Below the pieces are notes generated by a model. That model saw only the letters and a list, made by a program, of their open reading frames with translations, did not search any database and was not told the DNA's origin. A DNA stretch of 13,781 nt from assembly GCA_031423755.1 (NCBI GenBank), contig JANPGC010000137.1, positions 1 through 13,781 on the forward strand. The letters run 5' to 3'. The translations under genes were made by a program, and so were the position numbers. This DNA is from JANMEX01 sp031423755. GTDB lineage: Bacteria > Pseudomonadota > Alphaproteobacteria > Rhizobiales > Rhizobiaceae. Of this stretch, positions 5,610 through 13,001 are shown piece by piece; position 1 is the first letter of the stretch; every line of letters starts with the position of its first letter.

Positions 5610-6308
5610 ATGCTTGTGCGCATTGTCGCCGAGCTGTTTGCGATGTTGCGGAAGACACACGGGGACAGTTGCCTTTCAGGGGCAACTGTCCCCGATTTTG
5701 GCTCCGGCAGCGGTCCCGCAACCTTTACCCTCCCGCGCCACCTTTACGCCGCCATCATGCTCATCCTGCGCCCCTGCGAATCCGCCATTCGTCGCCTCAT
5801 CATCATCGCGGCGAGAGGTCTGGTCTTGAAGTCGCGCGCCTCACGCCCTCTCCCCGCAGGCCTTGCATCCTTCGCGGCCAGCAACGCATCGCACACTCCC
5901 AGCTTCCAACTCATCGACCCGCTCAAACAGTTCGATCCGGACCTATGGGATCAAAACATTGACCCGGCGTCGATGATGCACGAAGTCCTGTCCTTCGACC
6001 CGGCGCTCGCCCACCACCAAGCCCAACTCGCCGCCAAACCCGTCAATGCCACACTCCTCTTCAACCGCCTGCGCGCCATGCGCCACGCGCTCAACGACCT
6101 CCCGCGCCAAGCCCGCCGTCTTGCACGATGGCGCGCACAGCGCGATCTGTTGCTCGCGGCCAAAGGCCTATACCGCCCGATGCGCATGTCCCCTTTCCGC
6201 CCGGGCCCGCCTCCCGGCTACCGCCGCAAGGACATTCACCAAGTCGATGCGGTGCTGAAGGATGTGCATTATTTTGCGATTGAGGCGTTCAGGGCGGATA
6301 CGTCTTGA
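5610..6308 (+). CDS. Conserved hypothetical protein (Rhizobiales), ~232 aa
   Basis: The function is unknown. The frame is open from a TTG at 5466, but the first ATG followed by plausible protein sequence is at 5610 (MLVRIVAELFAMLRK), with no clear ribosome-binding site. I recall Rhizobiales proteins of similar pattern: a segment like LPRHLYAAIMLILRP followed by a hydrophobic RRLIIIAARGLVL, a variable middle, then a basic Arg-rich part (LNDLPRQARRLARWRAQRD) and an end like PFRPGPPPGYRRKDIHQVD...ADTS. All these blocks are present in order, so the gene seems intact. A 33-bp palindrome is inserted in frame near the N-terminus. The C-terminal part is strongly basic. There is no signal peptide, and the gene stands alone between two long gaps. 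Confidence 0.65.
   Translation: MLVRIVAELFAMLRKTHGDSCLSGATVPDFGSGSGPATFTLPRHLYAAIMLILRPCESAIRRLIIIAARGLVLKSRASRPLPAGLASFAASNASHTPSFQLIDPLKQFDPDLWDQNIDPASMMHEVLSFDPALAHHQAQLAAKPVNATLLFNRLRAMRHALNDLPRQARRLARWRAQRDLLLAAKGLYRPMRMSPFRPGPPPGYRRKDIHQVDAVLKDVHYFAIEAFRADTS
5661..5693. repeat. Perfect 13-bp palindrome inside the hypothetical gene, read in frame
   Basis: GGGGACAGTTGCC (5661-5673) and GGCAACTGTCCCC (5681-5693) are perfect reverse complements with a 7-nt loop. The unit is 33 bp, eleven codons, and keeps the reading frame, coding roughly GDSCLSGATVP. Sequences beginning GGGGACAGTT and ending AACTGTCCCC are, from memory, frequent dispersed palindromes in Proteobacteria, often near REP-associated (Y1) transposase genes. 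None of those genes is seen here. Confidence 0.75.
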
Positions 6309-6697
6309 GTGCGGTGATGCCAAATTCGAAGCACAATGAGCTTGTACGGCCCTCATATGCCGTATCCGGCAATAAACCCTATTGGGCCGTCGTTCCGGGG
6401 TCGCAACGCGGAACCCGGAATCCAGCGCGCGGAGGTCGGATATTCATCAACAAAATCAAATATATAAACGTTTTTGGCGCACTGCCTCCGCACCAAGCTT
6501 TCTTACCCGGCGCTCAGGATTCCGGGTTCCGCTGCGCGGCCCCGGAAAGACGGGACGTTAGTGTGTCTTGTCATTCCGTCAGAGTCAAAATTGTCGTTTC
6601 AACCCCATACTTTCGCCATTCCGGATTGGCTTCGCCGTCCATACATGACGAAGCGCCGGGGAAAACTCGCACCCGAACGCTTGCCACCGAGGCGCCT
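6309..6697. other. 389-bp gene-free stretch holding REP-like repeats
   Basis: This lies between the stop of the hypothetical gene and the stop of the convergent GNAT gene. It contains a small palindrome TACGGC/GCCGTA (6345-6350, 6359-6364), the inverted REP-like pair at 6388-6552, and an AT-rich patch at about 6448-6476 between the two repeat copies. Sequence after 6553 shows no recognisable feature. No conserved protein is encoded in any frame. Confidence 0.6.
6388..6552. repeat. Inverted pair of 36-bp REP-like elements (BIME-like)
   Basis: The copies at 6388-6423 and 6517-6552 are reverse complements at 31 of 36 positions and are 93 bp apart. Each copy is itself a palindrome: TTCCGGG/CCCGGAA at 6393-6399 with 6414-6420, and at 6520-6526 with 6541-6547. 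The core GTTCCGGGG...CCCGGAATCC is of the type I recall in intergenic repeats of Rhizobiales. The pairing of opposite copies between two convergent genes is the classical placement of bacterial interspersed mosaic elements. No target-site duplication is obvious at the outer ends. Confidence 0.75.
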
Positions 6698-7207
6698 CTA
6701 CACCCGCGTCGACGCGTGGCGCACTTCGCCTGCGACTTCGTTGGCTGCGCCATCCACCAACTCGCATGCCAGTATCCGGTTTTGGTCGACGGGCGCTGGA
6801 AAACGCACCGAGTGGTGCGGCACGCGGTGGAAGCCGAACGGGCCATAATAAGGTTCGTCGCCGACCAGAATGACCAGCCGGTGTCCGGCGTCTTTGGCAA
6901 GAGCGAGGCTTTCCTTCAACAAATTACGCCCGATGCCCCGGTTCTTGTACGCCGGCGCCACGGCGAGGGGTCCCAGCAAGAGTGCAGGCGTCGCGCCGAT
7001 GACGATTGGCGTGAGTCGAACCGAAGCGATGACTTTGCCGTCTTTCAACGCCACCCGGGAAAGGGATTGGTCATGCGGCCCGCCTTCGCGGATGCGGAAG
7101 GCGGCGCGGGCGTAACGGCCGGGTCCGAAGGCGTCGGCATGGATGTGTTCGATCTCAGTGTAGTGCGCTGCACTTTCGGCGCCCGTGAGAATGACGGCGG
7201 TGGTCAT
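6698..7207 (-). CDS. GNAT family N-acetyltransferase (YhbS-like)
   Basis: This is a predicted acetyl-CoA-dependent N-acetyltransferase of COG3153 type; the substrate is unknown. The 169 residues match the family's usual length. The acetyl-CoA-binding motif A is LLLGPLAVAPAYKNRGIGRNLL at about 78-98, with the pyrophosphate loop NRGIGR (89-94). Motif B follows as GDEPYYGPFGFHRV, typical of this subfamily. The N-terminal HADAFGPGRYARAAFRIREG is also characteristic. An in-frame ATG 36 nt upstream (7243) would add MRFSVPQFRKFS. I prefer 7207 because homologous proteins begin just before the first strand and a weak GGAA precedes it. It is divergent from the hydroquinone reductase gene. Confidence 0.9.
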   Translation of the reverse strand: MTTAVILTGAESAAHYTEIEHIHADAFGPGRYARAAFRIREGGPHDQSLSRVALKDGKVIASVRLTPIVIGATPALLLGPLAVAPAYKNRGIGRNLLKESLALAKDAGHRLVILVGDEPYYGPFGFHRVPHHSVRFPAPVDQNRILACELVDGAANEVAGEVRHASTRV

Positions 7208-7324
7208 GGAGAATTTCCGGAATTGAGGGACAGAAAAGCGCATAGCGCTGGCGGCGGGCGCTTCAGCGTCGTCGTACTGTCGGGAAATTGGTTCCGGATG
7301 CGATCATCATGCAAGCCCGCTATC

Positions 7325-7346
7325 ATTGTTCAACAGATTGTTCAAC
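7325..7346. promoter_or_regulatory. Tandem 10-bp direct repeat, operator candidate
   Basis: ATTGTTCAAC occurs at 7325-7334 and 7337-7346, a 12-bp period. Each copy contains TGTT-C-AAC(A), a near-palindrome, so two dimeric half-sites or a pair of small operators are possible. It lies in the 200-bp divergent region, 62 bp upstream of the reductase ATG, with no other purpose evident. No regulator gene is adjacent, so the cognate protein is unknown. Confidence 0.35.
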
Positions 7347-7407
7347 CATGGCGGACTGCGGAATTGATGTTTGGCGGCCTAGATAGAGTGGCAACGGAGT
7401 ATTGCAC

Positions 7408-8406
7408 ATGGGACTTCTTGTTGACGGCGTCTGGCGCGACCAGTGGTATGACACGAAAGCGACCGGCGGAAAGTTTGTGCGCAAGGATGCGGCATTCCGC
7501 AATTTTGTCACTGCTGACGGCTTGCCCGGTCCAACAGGAAAGGGCGGTTTCAAGGCTGAAGCCGGTCGCTATCATCTCTACGTGTCGCTCGCTTGCCCAT
7601 GGGCGCACCGCACCCTGATTTTCCGTGCTTTGAAGGGGCTGGAAGATCTCATCAGCGTTTCGGTGGTGCATCCGGTGATGCATGAGAATGGCTGGACATT
7701 TGCCACCGATTTTGACGCTGCCACCGGCGACACGCTGTTCGCCTCGACAGTCATGCACGAAATTTACACACGTGCAGACCCTGCCCATACTGGTCGTGTC
7801 ACAGTTCCTGTCCTGTGGGACAAGGAAAGCGGGACCATCGTTTCCAACGAAAGCAGCGAAATCATCCGGATGCTGAACAGCGCTTTCGACGGTCTTACCG
7901 GCAATCACGCCGACTATTATCCGCAAGCGCTGCGCGGCGAGATCGATGCGGTCAACGCGCTTGTCTATCCGAACGTCAACAATGGCGTTTACCGCGCCGG
8001 ATTCGCCACGACACAAAGCGCCTACGAAGAGGCATTTCACGATCTGTTTTCAACATTGGATCAGCTTGATGCGCGTCTGGCGCAGAACCGCTATCTTGTC
8101 GGCGAGCGTTTGACTGAGGCAGACTGGCGCCTGTTCACCACCATCGTCCGGTTCGACGCCGTCTATCACGGCCATTTCAAATGCAATCTGCGCCGCATCG
8201 TTGACTACCCGAACCTGTCAGGGTGGCTGCGCGAACTTTACCAGATTGAGGGTGTCGGTAAAACTGTGCATATGGCGCAGATCAAAACGCATTATTATGC
8301 CAGCCACTTGATGGTGAATCCGACGGGCATTGTTCCAGTCGGGCCAGCGCTTGATTTTGTTTCACCGCATGGACGCGGACATCTGAAAGGATCACCAATC
8401 GTCTGA
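7408..8406 (+). CDS. Glutathionyl-hydroquinone reductase (Xi-class glutathione transferase)
   Basis: The enzyme reduces glutathionyl-hydroquinones to hydroquinones, releasing glutathione disulfide, and acts in the cytosol. It is of the YqjG / PcpF / ECM4 family. The 332 residues match that family (about 320-330). The thioredoxin-like domain holds the catalytic C63 in LACPWAHRTL; the cysteine in CPWA is the family hallmark. SNESSEIIRMLN at about 149-160 is the glutathione gamma-glutamyl site. The C-terminal helical domain has LVGERLTEADWRLFTTIVRFDAVYH-type sequence. The ATG at 7408 follows CGGAG (7395-7399) by 8 nt, favouring it over the TTG two codons earlier. The physiological substrate may be a quinone from aromatic degradation or cellular quinones; the context does not say. 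Its end overlaps the convergent Nudix gene by 15 bp. Confidence 0.94.
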   Translation: MGLLVDGVWRDQWYDTKATGGKFVRKDAAFRNFVTADGLPGPTGKGGFKAEAGRYHLYVSLACPWAHRTLIFRALKGLEDLISVSVVHPVMHENGWTFATDFDAATGDTLFASTVMHEIYTRADPAHTGRVTVPVLWDKESGTIVSNESSEIIRMLNSAFDGLTGNHADYYPQALRGEIDAVNALVYPNVNNGVYRAGFATTQSAYEEAFHDLFSTLDQLDARLAQNRYLVGERLTEADWRLFTTIVRFDAVYHGHFKCNLRRIVDYPNLSGWLRELYQIEGVGKTVHMAQIKTHYYASHLMVNPTGIVPVGPALDFVSPHGRGHLKGSPIV

Positions 8407-8880
8407 AACCGGCGATCCATCCAGCACTTCGGCCAGTCGCGCCCGCGTTGCCCGGGTGGTTCCTGCGGGCAATTGATCAATCGGGAAAAAGCCGGATTCC
8501 GCGATCTCGCGGTCGGGAAGCTTGGGACTGACCTGAACAGACGACTTGCAGACAAACAGCGCCACGTGATCGCGGCGCGACATGCGCCGGTTGAAATAGA
8601 TGTGGAACAGGTGCGGCGAGCCGGTCAGCGAGATGTTGCCTTCTTCCATCAGTTCCTTGTCGAGGGCCTGGCGCAGCGTCTCTCCCGTCTCGACACCGCC
8701 GCCGGGCATTTGCCAGCCGGGAACATAAGTGTGGCGGATAAGGAAGATTTTCGCGCCGCTCTCATCGAAGACCAGCGCCCGTACGCCAAGCGTCATCGGG
8801 CGCTTGAGGCGGAAGTAGACATGGAACAGGCGGCCGCGCAGCTGTGCCCAGATTGATTGTTTGAATTCCGGCTGGTTCAT
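8392..8880 (-). CDS. Nudix hydrolase with variant Nudix box
   Basis: This is a Mg-dependent pyrophosphohydrolase acting on an X-linked nucleoside diphosphate; the substrate is unknown. At 162 residues it is normal for small Nudix proteins. The sequence TYVPGWQMPGGG then the Nudix box (61-83) is plain: G61, E67 (x5), then K75-E76-L77, E79-E80. Relative to the consensus GX5EX7REUXEEXGU, R is K75 and the last G is N82. The metal-binding glutamates E76, E79 and E80 are retained, so activity is expected. The N-terminus (FRLKRPMTLGVRALVFDE) is typical of a family beside membrane-lipid or sugar genes in rhizobia. It starts 22 bp from the divergent metallophosphoesterase gene and ends inside the reductase gene (15-bp overlap on opposite strands). 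Confidence 0.92.
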   Translation of the reverse strand: MNQPEFKQSIWAQLRGRLFHVYFRLKRPMTLGVRALVFDESGAKIFLIRHTYVPGWQMPGGGVETGETLRQALDKELMEEGNISLTGSPHLFHIYFNRRMSRRDHVALFVCKSSVQVSPKLPDREIAESGFFPIDQLPAGTTRATRARLAEVLDGSPVSDDW

Positions 8881-8902
8881 GGCGCTGGCATAAAACGGGA
8901 CG

Positions 8903-9862
8903 ATGAATTATGCGAGAGGGATGTTCCGCCTTGCCCATGTTTCCGACATCCATCTGTCACCGCTGCCGGACCTGCGCCGCCGCGACCTCATGTCCAAGCG
9001 CATCACCGGCTATTTGAACTGGCGGTTCAACCGGAGGAAGGGCCAGGGGGGCACTGTGCTTGGCACGCTTATGGATGATCTCAAGGCATCGCAGCCAGAC
9101 CATATTGCGGTGACCGGCGACCTCGTCAATCTTGCGCTCGGACCGGAGTTCACTGTTGCTCGCCATTGGCTGGAGAGCGTCGGCGCGCCGTTTGATGTGT
9201 CTGTCATTCCCGGCAACCATGATGCGTATGTTCCGGGGTCGCTTGCCAAAGCCTGTCATGAGTGGGCGGCGTATATCACTGGCGACGACGGCGCACCGCT
9301 GAAGAGCGCCGGACCGGACAGCCTTTTCCCATACTTCCGCCAACGCGGGCCTGTTGCCATTATCGGGGTGTCATCAGCGGTCGCGTCAGCGCCTTTTTTG
9401 GCAACCGGCAGGTTCCGCCAAGATGAAGCGGAGCGGTTGCGGCACCTGTTGAAGCGCGGGAAGGATCTGGGCCTGTTCAGGGTAGTGCTCATCCACCATC
9501 CGCCGTTCCGTTTCGAAAGCGATGCATCGCGGCGTCTTTATGGCATCAGACTGTTTCAGAAGACTGTCCGCGAGGCCGGTGCGGAACTGGTGCTGCATGG
9601 GCATTCGCATCTGAATTCCTACATGCAAATTGGTAAAGGTGAGAGCGCGGTTCCGGTCATTGGTGTGCCTGCGGCAGGCCAGGCGCCCGGCGGTCCCAAG
9701 CCTGCCGCGAGATGGAACCAGTTCACAATTTCGGGTGAGCCGGGAGCGTGGGACTGCATATGGAGCGAGCGCGGGTTTGCGGCGAAGACGGGAACAATTG
9801 AGCCAATCGGCGAGCACCAGATCATCGCCGGTGGCAAGACGCAGGCAATTACTTATGTTTGA
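8903..9862 (+). CDS. Metallophosphoesterase (calcineurin-like, CpdA-type)
   Basis: This is a binuclear-metal phosphohydrolase; relatives include class III cyclic-nucleotide phosphodiesterases, and the substrate here is unknown. The 319 residues carry all five family blocks: D15-x-H17 (HVSDIHL), GD at 72-73 (VTGDLVN), GNHD at 104-107, HH at 198-199 (LIHHPP) and HGHSH at 232-236. Residues 20-50 include a basic RRRDLMSKRITGYLNWRF stretch, which I recall in Rhizobiales homologs. An alternative ATG at 8921 (MFRLAHVSD) fits homologs better by content, but GAGAGGG abuts it too closely for a good ribosome-binding site, so the start is uncertain by 6 codons. It stops 3 bp before the convergent hypothetical gene. 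Confidence 0.92.
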   Translation: MNYARGMFRLAHVSDIHLSPLPDLRRRDLMSKRITGYLNWRFNRRKGQGGTVLGTLMDDLKASQPDHIAVTGDLVNLALGPEFTVARHWLESVGAPFDVSVIPGNHDAYVPGSLAKACHEWAAYITGDDGAPLKSAGPDSLFPYFRQRGPVAIIGVSSAVASAPFLATGRFRQDEAERLRHLLKRGKDLGLFRVVLIHHPPFRFESDASRRLYGIRLFQKTVREAGAELVLHGHSHLNSYMQIGKGESAVPVIGVPAAGQAPGGPKPAARWNQFTISGEPGAWDCIWSERGFAAKTGTIEPIGEHQIIAGGKTQAITYV

Positions 9863-9865
9863 TGC

Positions 9866-10501
9866 TCAGCGGCCCAGAAATGCATTCATCTGGCCGGATA
9901 GGAACAACAGCAAAATGCCGCCACCGATGACCGCGCCGAGGAGCACCCAGACAAGCCCGGCGATGATGCCGCCGGTTTCGCTGTGTTCCGCTGCGTTTGC
10001 GGACGATGCTTCGGCGAGTTTCGCCTGAAGTGCGCCGTGTGACGATTTCATTGTCTCCGGTTCGCCATCCATCATGCGCTGACGTTCAATAATGCGCTCG
10101 GCGATGTAGCGTGTGACCTGCTCGGCCACTGGGCGCATATCCACAGCTTCGGCCATGACGACGCGGCCAAGCCGCGTGTCACGGACGAAGCGATAGGTGC
10201 GGCGGTCCCGGCCCATTTGGACGTGGCTGATGGCATCTATCCAGAAGCGCGGTTGCAGACCGGAGGAAATGGCAAAATCAAACAGGTCATTGTCGGCCGG
10301 CACTTCGTCAATGACCGGCTTCAACTCCATCGCCAGCAATTCAAGCCGGGCGCGGTCGGCCTCTTTCATGTCGATGACAACGTCTGCCTTGTCGGCAGAA
10401 GCAATGCGCACTTCACGCAGCATGTCCGAAAGCCGTGTTACATTGCTGCGGTTGCCCGGCCGATCCTGAAACTCACTCACGCCCGCGTCCTCAAAAAACA
10501 T
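9866..10501 (-). CDS. Conserved hypothetical protein with C-terminal membrane anchor
   Basis: The protein is 211 residues of unknown function. From the start (MFFEDAGVSEFQ) it has an acidic then mixed soluble domain, including PADNDLFDFAISSGLQ and AISHVQMGRDRRTYRFVRDT, which match conserved sequences I recall from Rhizobiales hypothetical proteins. Residues ~177-201 are one strong hydrophobic helix (IIAGLVWVLLGAVIGGGILLLF), followed by a short MNAFLGR tail, so it is probably tail-anchored with the soluble domain in the cytosol. The ATG at 10501 is preferred; an in-frame TTG lies two codons upstream. There is no strong ribosome-binding site. It follows the L,D-transpeptidase gene by 53 bp on the same strand, so co-transcription is possible. 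The intergenic stretch is AT-rich and may hold its own promoter. Confidence 0.8.
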   Translation of the reverse strand: MFFEDAGVSEFQDRPGNRSNVTRLSDMLREVRIASADKADVVIDMKEADRARLELLAMELKPVIDEVPADNDLFDFAISSGLQPRFWIDAISHVQMGRDRRTYRFVRDTRLGRVVMAEAVDMRPVAEQVTRYIAERIIERQRMMDGEPETMKSSHGALQAKLAEASSANAAEHSETGGIIAGLVWVLLGAVIGGGILLLFLSGQMNAFLGR

Positions 10502-10554
10502 GGTCAATAAACCATTAACACGAACAAACGGAGAATGAGAATTAAATAATTGCG

Positions 10555-12153
10555 TCAGGTCTGACCGAACAGAATTCCAGCCACAGGCGCGTCGCGGCTG
10601 TAGATGTCCGGGAAAAACTGCACCACGCCATCATCGCCAATCCAGACGGTGAAATAGGCGAGGTGCACCGGGACTTTCGTTTTCAGATTGACCCTTTTCA
10701 GCGCGCCATACGCAACCATCGCATCAATCTGGTCGCGGCTCATGCCTTGGTCAAGACCCATCAGCTTTTCGGCAAAGTCCATGGCCTCATGAACCCGAAT
10801 GCAGCCATGCGAGAAGGCGCGCCCGGTGGAGGCGAACAGTTGGCGCGAAGGTGTGTCATGCAGGTAAATGTTAAACTTGTTCGGGAACATGAATTTGACA
10901 TAGCCAAGCGCATTCTTGTCGCCCGGCTGCTGGACGATCCGGTAGGGAAATCCACCCTTGACCGATGACCAATCCACAGACCAAGGGTCCATTTCCGGCG
11001 CGCCTTCGTCCCAGCTCGAATAGATTTTATATTCGTTGGCCGCCAGATATCCGGGGTCCTTTATGAGCTTTGGCAGGAATTCCGCTTTCGCGATTGAGGC
11101 CGAGACGGTCCATGTCGGGTTGAATTCGACATAGGAAATGCGGTCCGAGAACATCGGTGTCTGGTGGAACGGCTTGCCGACGATGACGCGGCGGTTGTCA
11201 ACAACCTTTCCCTTATCAACAAGGAAAAGCTCTGCTCCGGCCTGATTGACAAAAACATGGCGTTTGCCGAGATCCGCCGGCAGCCAGCGCCAGCGTTCCA
11301 TGTTGACGACAATCTGGCGGATTCGCTCTTCTACCGGGACGTTGAGAATGCCGATTGTTCCTTTGCCGACAACGCCGTCCGGTTCAATACCTGAGGCGCG
11401 CTGGTAGCGTTTGACCGCTTCCGTCAGCCGGGCGTCGAAGGCGTTCGGTTCGCCGCCGGTCAGGCTTTTGTAGCCTCGGGAGGCCAGACTGTCCCGAAGC
11501 GCCGCGACGCGGAAGTCATTCATGCCGGGCTTGAGCGTCGGGCCCGTCGGGATCGGATCCCAGCCGCCGAGAGATTGATAAGAGCGGAAGCTCGACAGCA
11601 TCTGGCGCAGCTTTGCATATTGCGGATGGCGAGGCCGCAGCGCCCGCACCGTGTCCGAAATGCCGTTTGCGCTCAGATAGTTGAGCCATTTCACCGGATC
11701 TACAGACTTCTTGTCGATGATGATGTTTGTCACATCAAGCGACGGTGTGGGACGGCCTGTGTAGAGGTCGCGCGCGTAGCGCAAGAACGCTTGCGCAAGC
11801 GCAAGTTCAGCACCGGCGGCGTCATCATCGCCGGTCAAGCGGTTAAGCGAGCCGAAGGCAGGAGAGATGTAATCCTTTGGGTCGAGGCCATCTTCCCGCG
11901 CTTTGCCGAGGGCGACAATAAATTCCGCTCCCGTGGGCGAGAGTTTGTTGCCGCTGATGAAAATCAGTTCGGCATCGGGGCTTGCATAAATCGGCAGCAG
12001 TCTGTTGAGGTCAACCGTCACGCCGCGCCATTCAATCACCTGCGCGCCCTGTTCGGCGAGATTGGCGATCACATCGCGCGGTGAGGCAAGTGTGCTGGCA
12101 AGGCCAGAAGACATGAATGCCAACAGCATTAGAATATGCCTGACGAACCGCAT
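10555..12153 (-). CDS. L,D-transpeptidase, YcbB/LdtD type, with PG-binding domain (periplasmic)
   Basis: This cross-links peptidoglycan stem peptides (3-3 links) in the periplasm or transfers lipoproteins to murein. It is 532 residues. A signal peptide is clear (MRFVRHILMLLAFMSSGLASTLASPRD, cleavage near residue 20-24). A scaffold domain occupies about 30-230, followed by a peptidoglycan-binding repeat (RLTEAVKRYQRASGIEPDG), then VNMERWRWLP leading to the YkuD catalytic domain. The active site is H432-D-T-P and S448-H449-G450-C451-I-R-V. C451 is the nucleophile. The ATG at 12153 follows GGGAG (12160-12164) by 6 nt, so it is chosen over the ATG 24 nt upstream. It lies 87 bp downstream of the alpha/beta hydrolase gene. 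Start, fold and enzyme class are secure; the exact physiological role is not. Confidence 0.95.
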   Translation of the reverse strand: MRFVRHILMLLAFMSSGLASTLASPRDVIANLAEQGAQVIEWRGVTVDLNRLLPIYASPDAELIFISGNKLSPTGAEFIVALGKAREDGLDPKDYISPAFGSLNRLTGDDDAAGAELALAQAFLRYARDLYTGRPTPSLDVTNIIIDKKSVDPVKWLNYLSANGISDTVRALRPRHPQYAKLRQMLSSFRSYQSLGGWDPIPTGPTLKPGMNDFRVAALRDSLASRGYKSLTGGEPNAFDARLTEAVKRYQRASGIEPDGVVGKGTIGILNVPVEERIRQIVVNMERWRWLPADLGKRHVFVNQAGAELFLVDKGKVVDNRRVIVGKPFHQTPMFSDRISYVEFNPTWTVSASIAKAEFLPKLIKDPGYLAANEYKIYSSWDEGAPEMDPWSVDWSSVKGGFPYRIVQQPGDKNALGYVKFMFPNKFNIYLHDTPSRQLFASTGRAFSHGCIRVHEAMDFAEKLMGLDQGMSRDQIDAMVAYGALKRVNLKTKVPVHLAYFTVWIGDDGVVQFFPDIYSRDAPVAGILFGQT

Positions 12154-12240
12154 CGCAATCTCCCGCCTGATTCGCATGCACCATAGCGCTAAAGCGGCGG
12201 CGAAAAAATGGCAGGATTCATAAAGGGTTGGCGGGATTCG

Positions 12241-12999
12241 TCAGTCATGCTGCAAGATAATGCGGGCGATGTTCTCGAGTGCTTCTTCGACGAGCATGTG
12301 GCCTGCACCCGCGATGATGGTTTTGCGGAAGGACGCGGGGGCCAGCATGCCATCAATGACGGGCACGATTGTGTCCAACTCGCCCCAGACGAGGTCAACT
12401 GGAATGCCTGTGGCAGCGAGCGCCTCAAGCGGCAGCACGCCTTGCTCGTCGCCGCGCAGGAAGCGGGCGGAGAGTTCGACGAGTTTGGCGGTCTGACCCG
12501 GCACTTGCCGCATCGCCGCCAGTGGCTCAACAAGTTCATCGGAAGCAGCACTTCCGCGTGCGTCCATTGCCTGAAGGCAGGTCCGGATCTCTTCTTGCGA
12601 TGTAGCGAGAGCAAAACGGCGCAACAGCGCGGCATTGATTTCCGGACCGAATCCGCCCGGTGCCAGCAGGACGAGGCGATTGACGATGTCAGCGCGGGCG
12701 ATGGCCACAAGAGACGCAACCGCGCCGCCGAAGGAGTGGCCGACCAACGTGACGGGCCCAAGGGCGCGGGCTTCGATCTCTGCAATCACTGCGTCAGCGC
12801 ATTTGCGGGCGCTGCCAAAGAGCGGGTGATCGAGCGAGCCGCCGTGGCCGGGTATGTCAAACGCCAGCACATGACACTGCCCGGAAAGCGCGCGAATGAG
12901 GCTCGAAAAGCACCCGGATATCATGCCGAATCCGTGGAGCATGACCACGGACAACCGGTGAGGCAACCCGGCTTCGATGGTGTGAAGCCGGGCACTCAT
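12241..12999 (-). CDS. Alpha/beta hydrolase
   Basis: This is a soluble alpha/beta-fold hydrolase, 252 residues, with unknown substrate (ester, lactone or amide). The oxyanion region is LHGFG (21-25). The nucleophile elbow is G87-H88-S89-F90-G91, with S89 the nucleophile. The acid is D209 in VWGELDTIVP and the histidine is H234 in IAGAGHML, so a full triad is visible. It resembles MhpC/BioH-type cytosolic enzymes, but no such role can be assigned. The start ATG (12999) comes 2 bp after the leuA stop codon, so it is probably translated by coupling to leuA. There is no signal peptide. Confidence 0.9.
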   Translation of the reverse strand: MSARLHTIEAGLPHRLSVVMLHGFGMISGCFSSLIRALSGQCHVLAFDIPGHGGSLDHPLFGSARKCADAVIAEIEARALGPVTLVGHSFGGAVASLVAIARADIVNRLVLLAPGGFGPEINAALLRRFALATSQEEIRTCLQAMDARGSAASDELVEPLAAMRQVPGQTAKLVELSARFLRGDEQGVLPLEALAATGIPVDLVWGELDTIVPVIDGMLAPASFRKTIIAGAGHMLVEEALENIARIILQHD

Positions 13000-13001
13000 T
13001 G

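Noticed and set aside
6305..7618. 437-codon plus-strand open frame across the repeats, antisense to the GNAT gene and into the reductase
   Set aside because: It runs through palindromic repeats, opposes a recognisable GNAT gene and overlaps the start of another gene in a different frame. No start signal or family was seen.
8452..8700. Nudix box substitutions (R to K75, G to N82) as a sign of a dead enzyme
   Set aside because: The metal-binding glutamates are all present and such changes are tolerated in the family, so inactivity is not supported.
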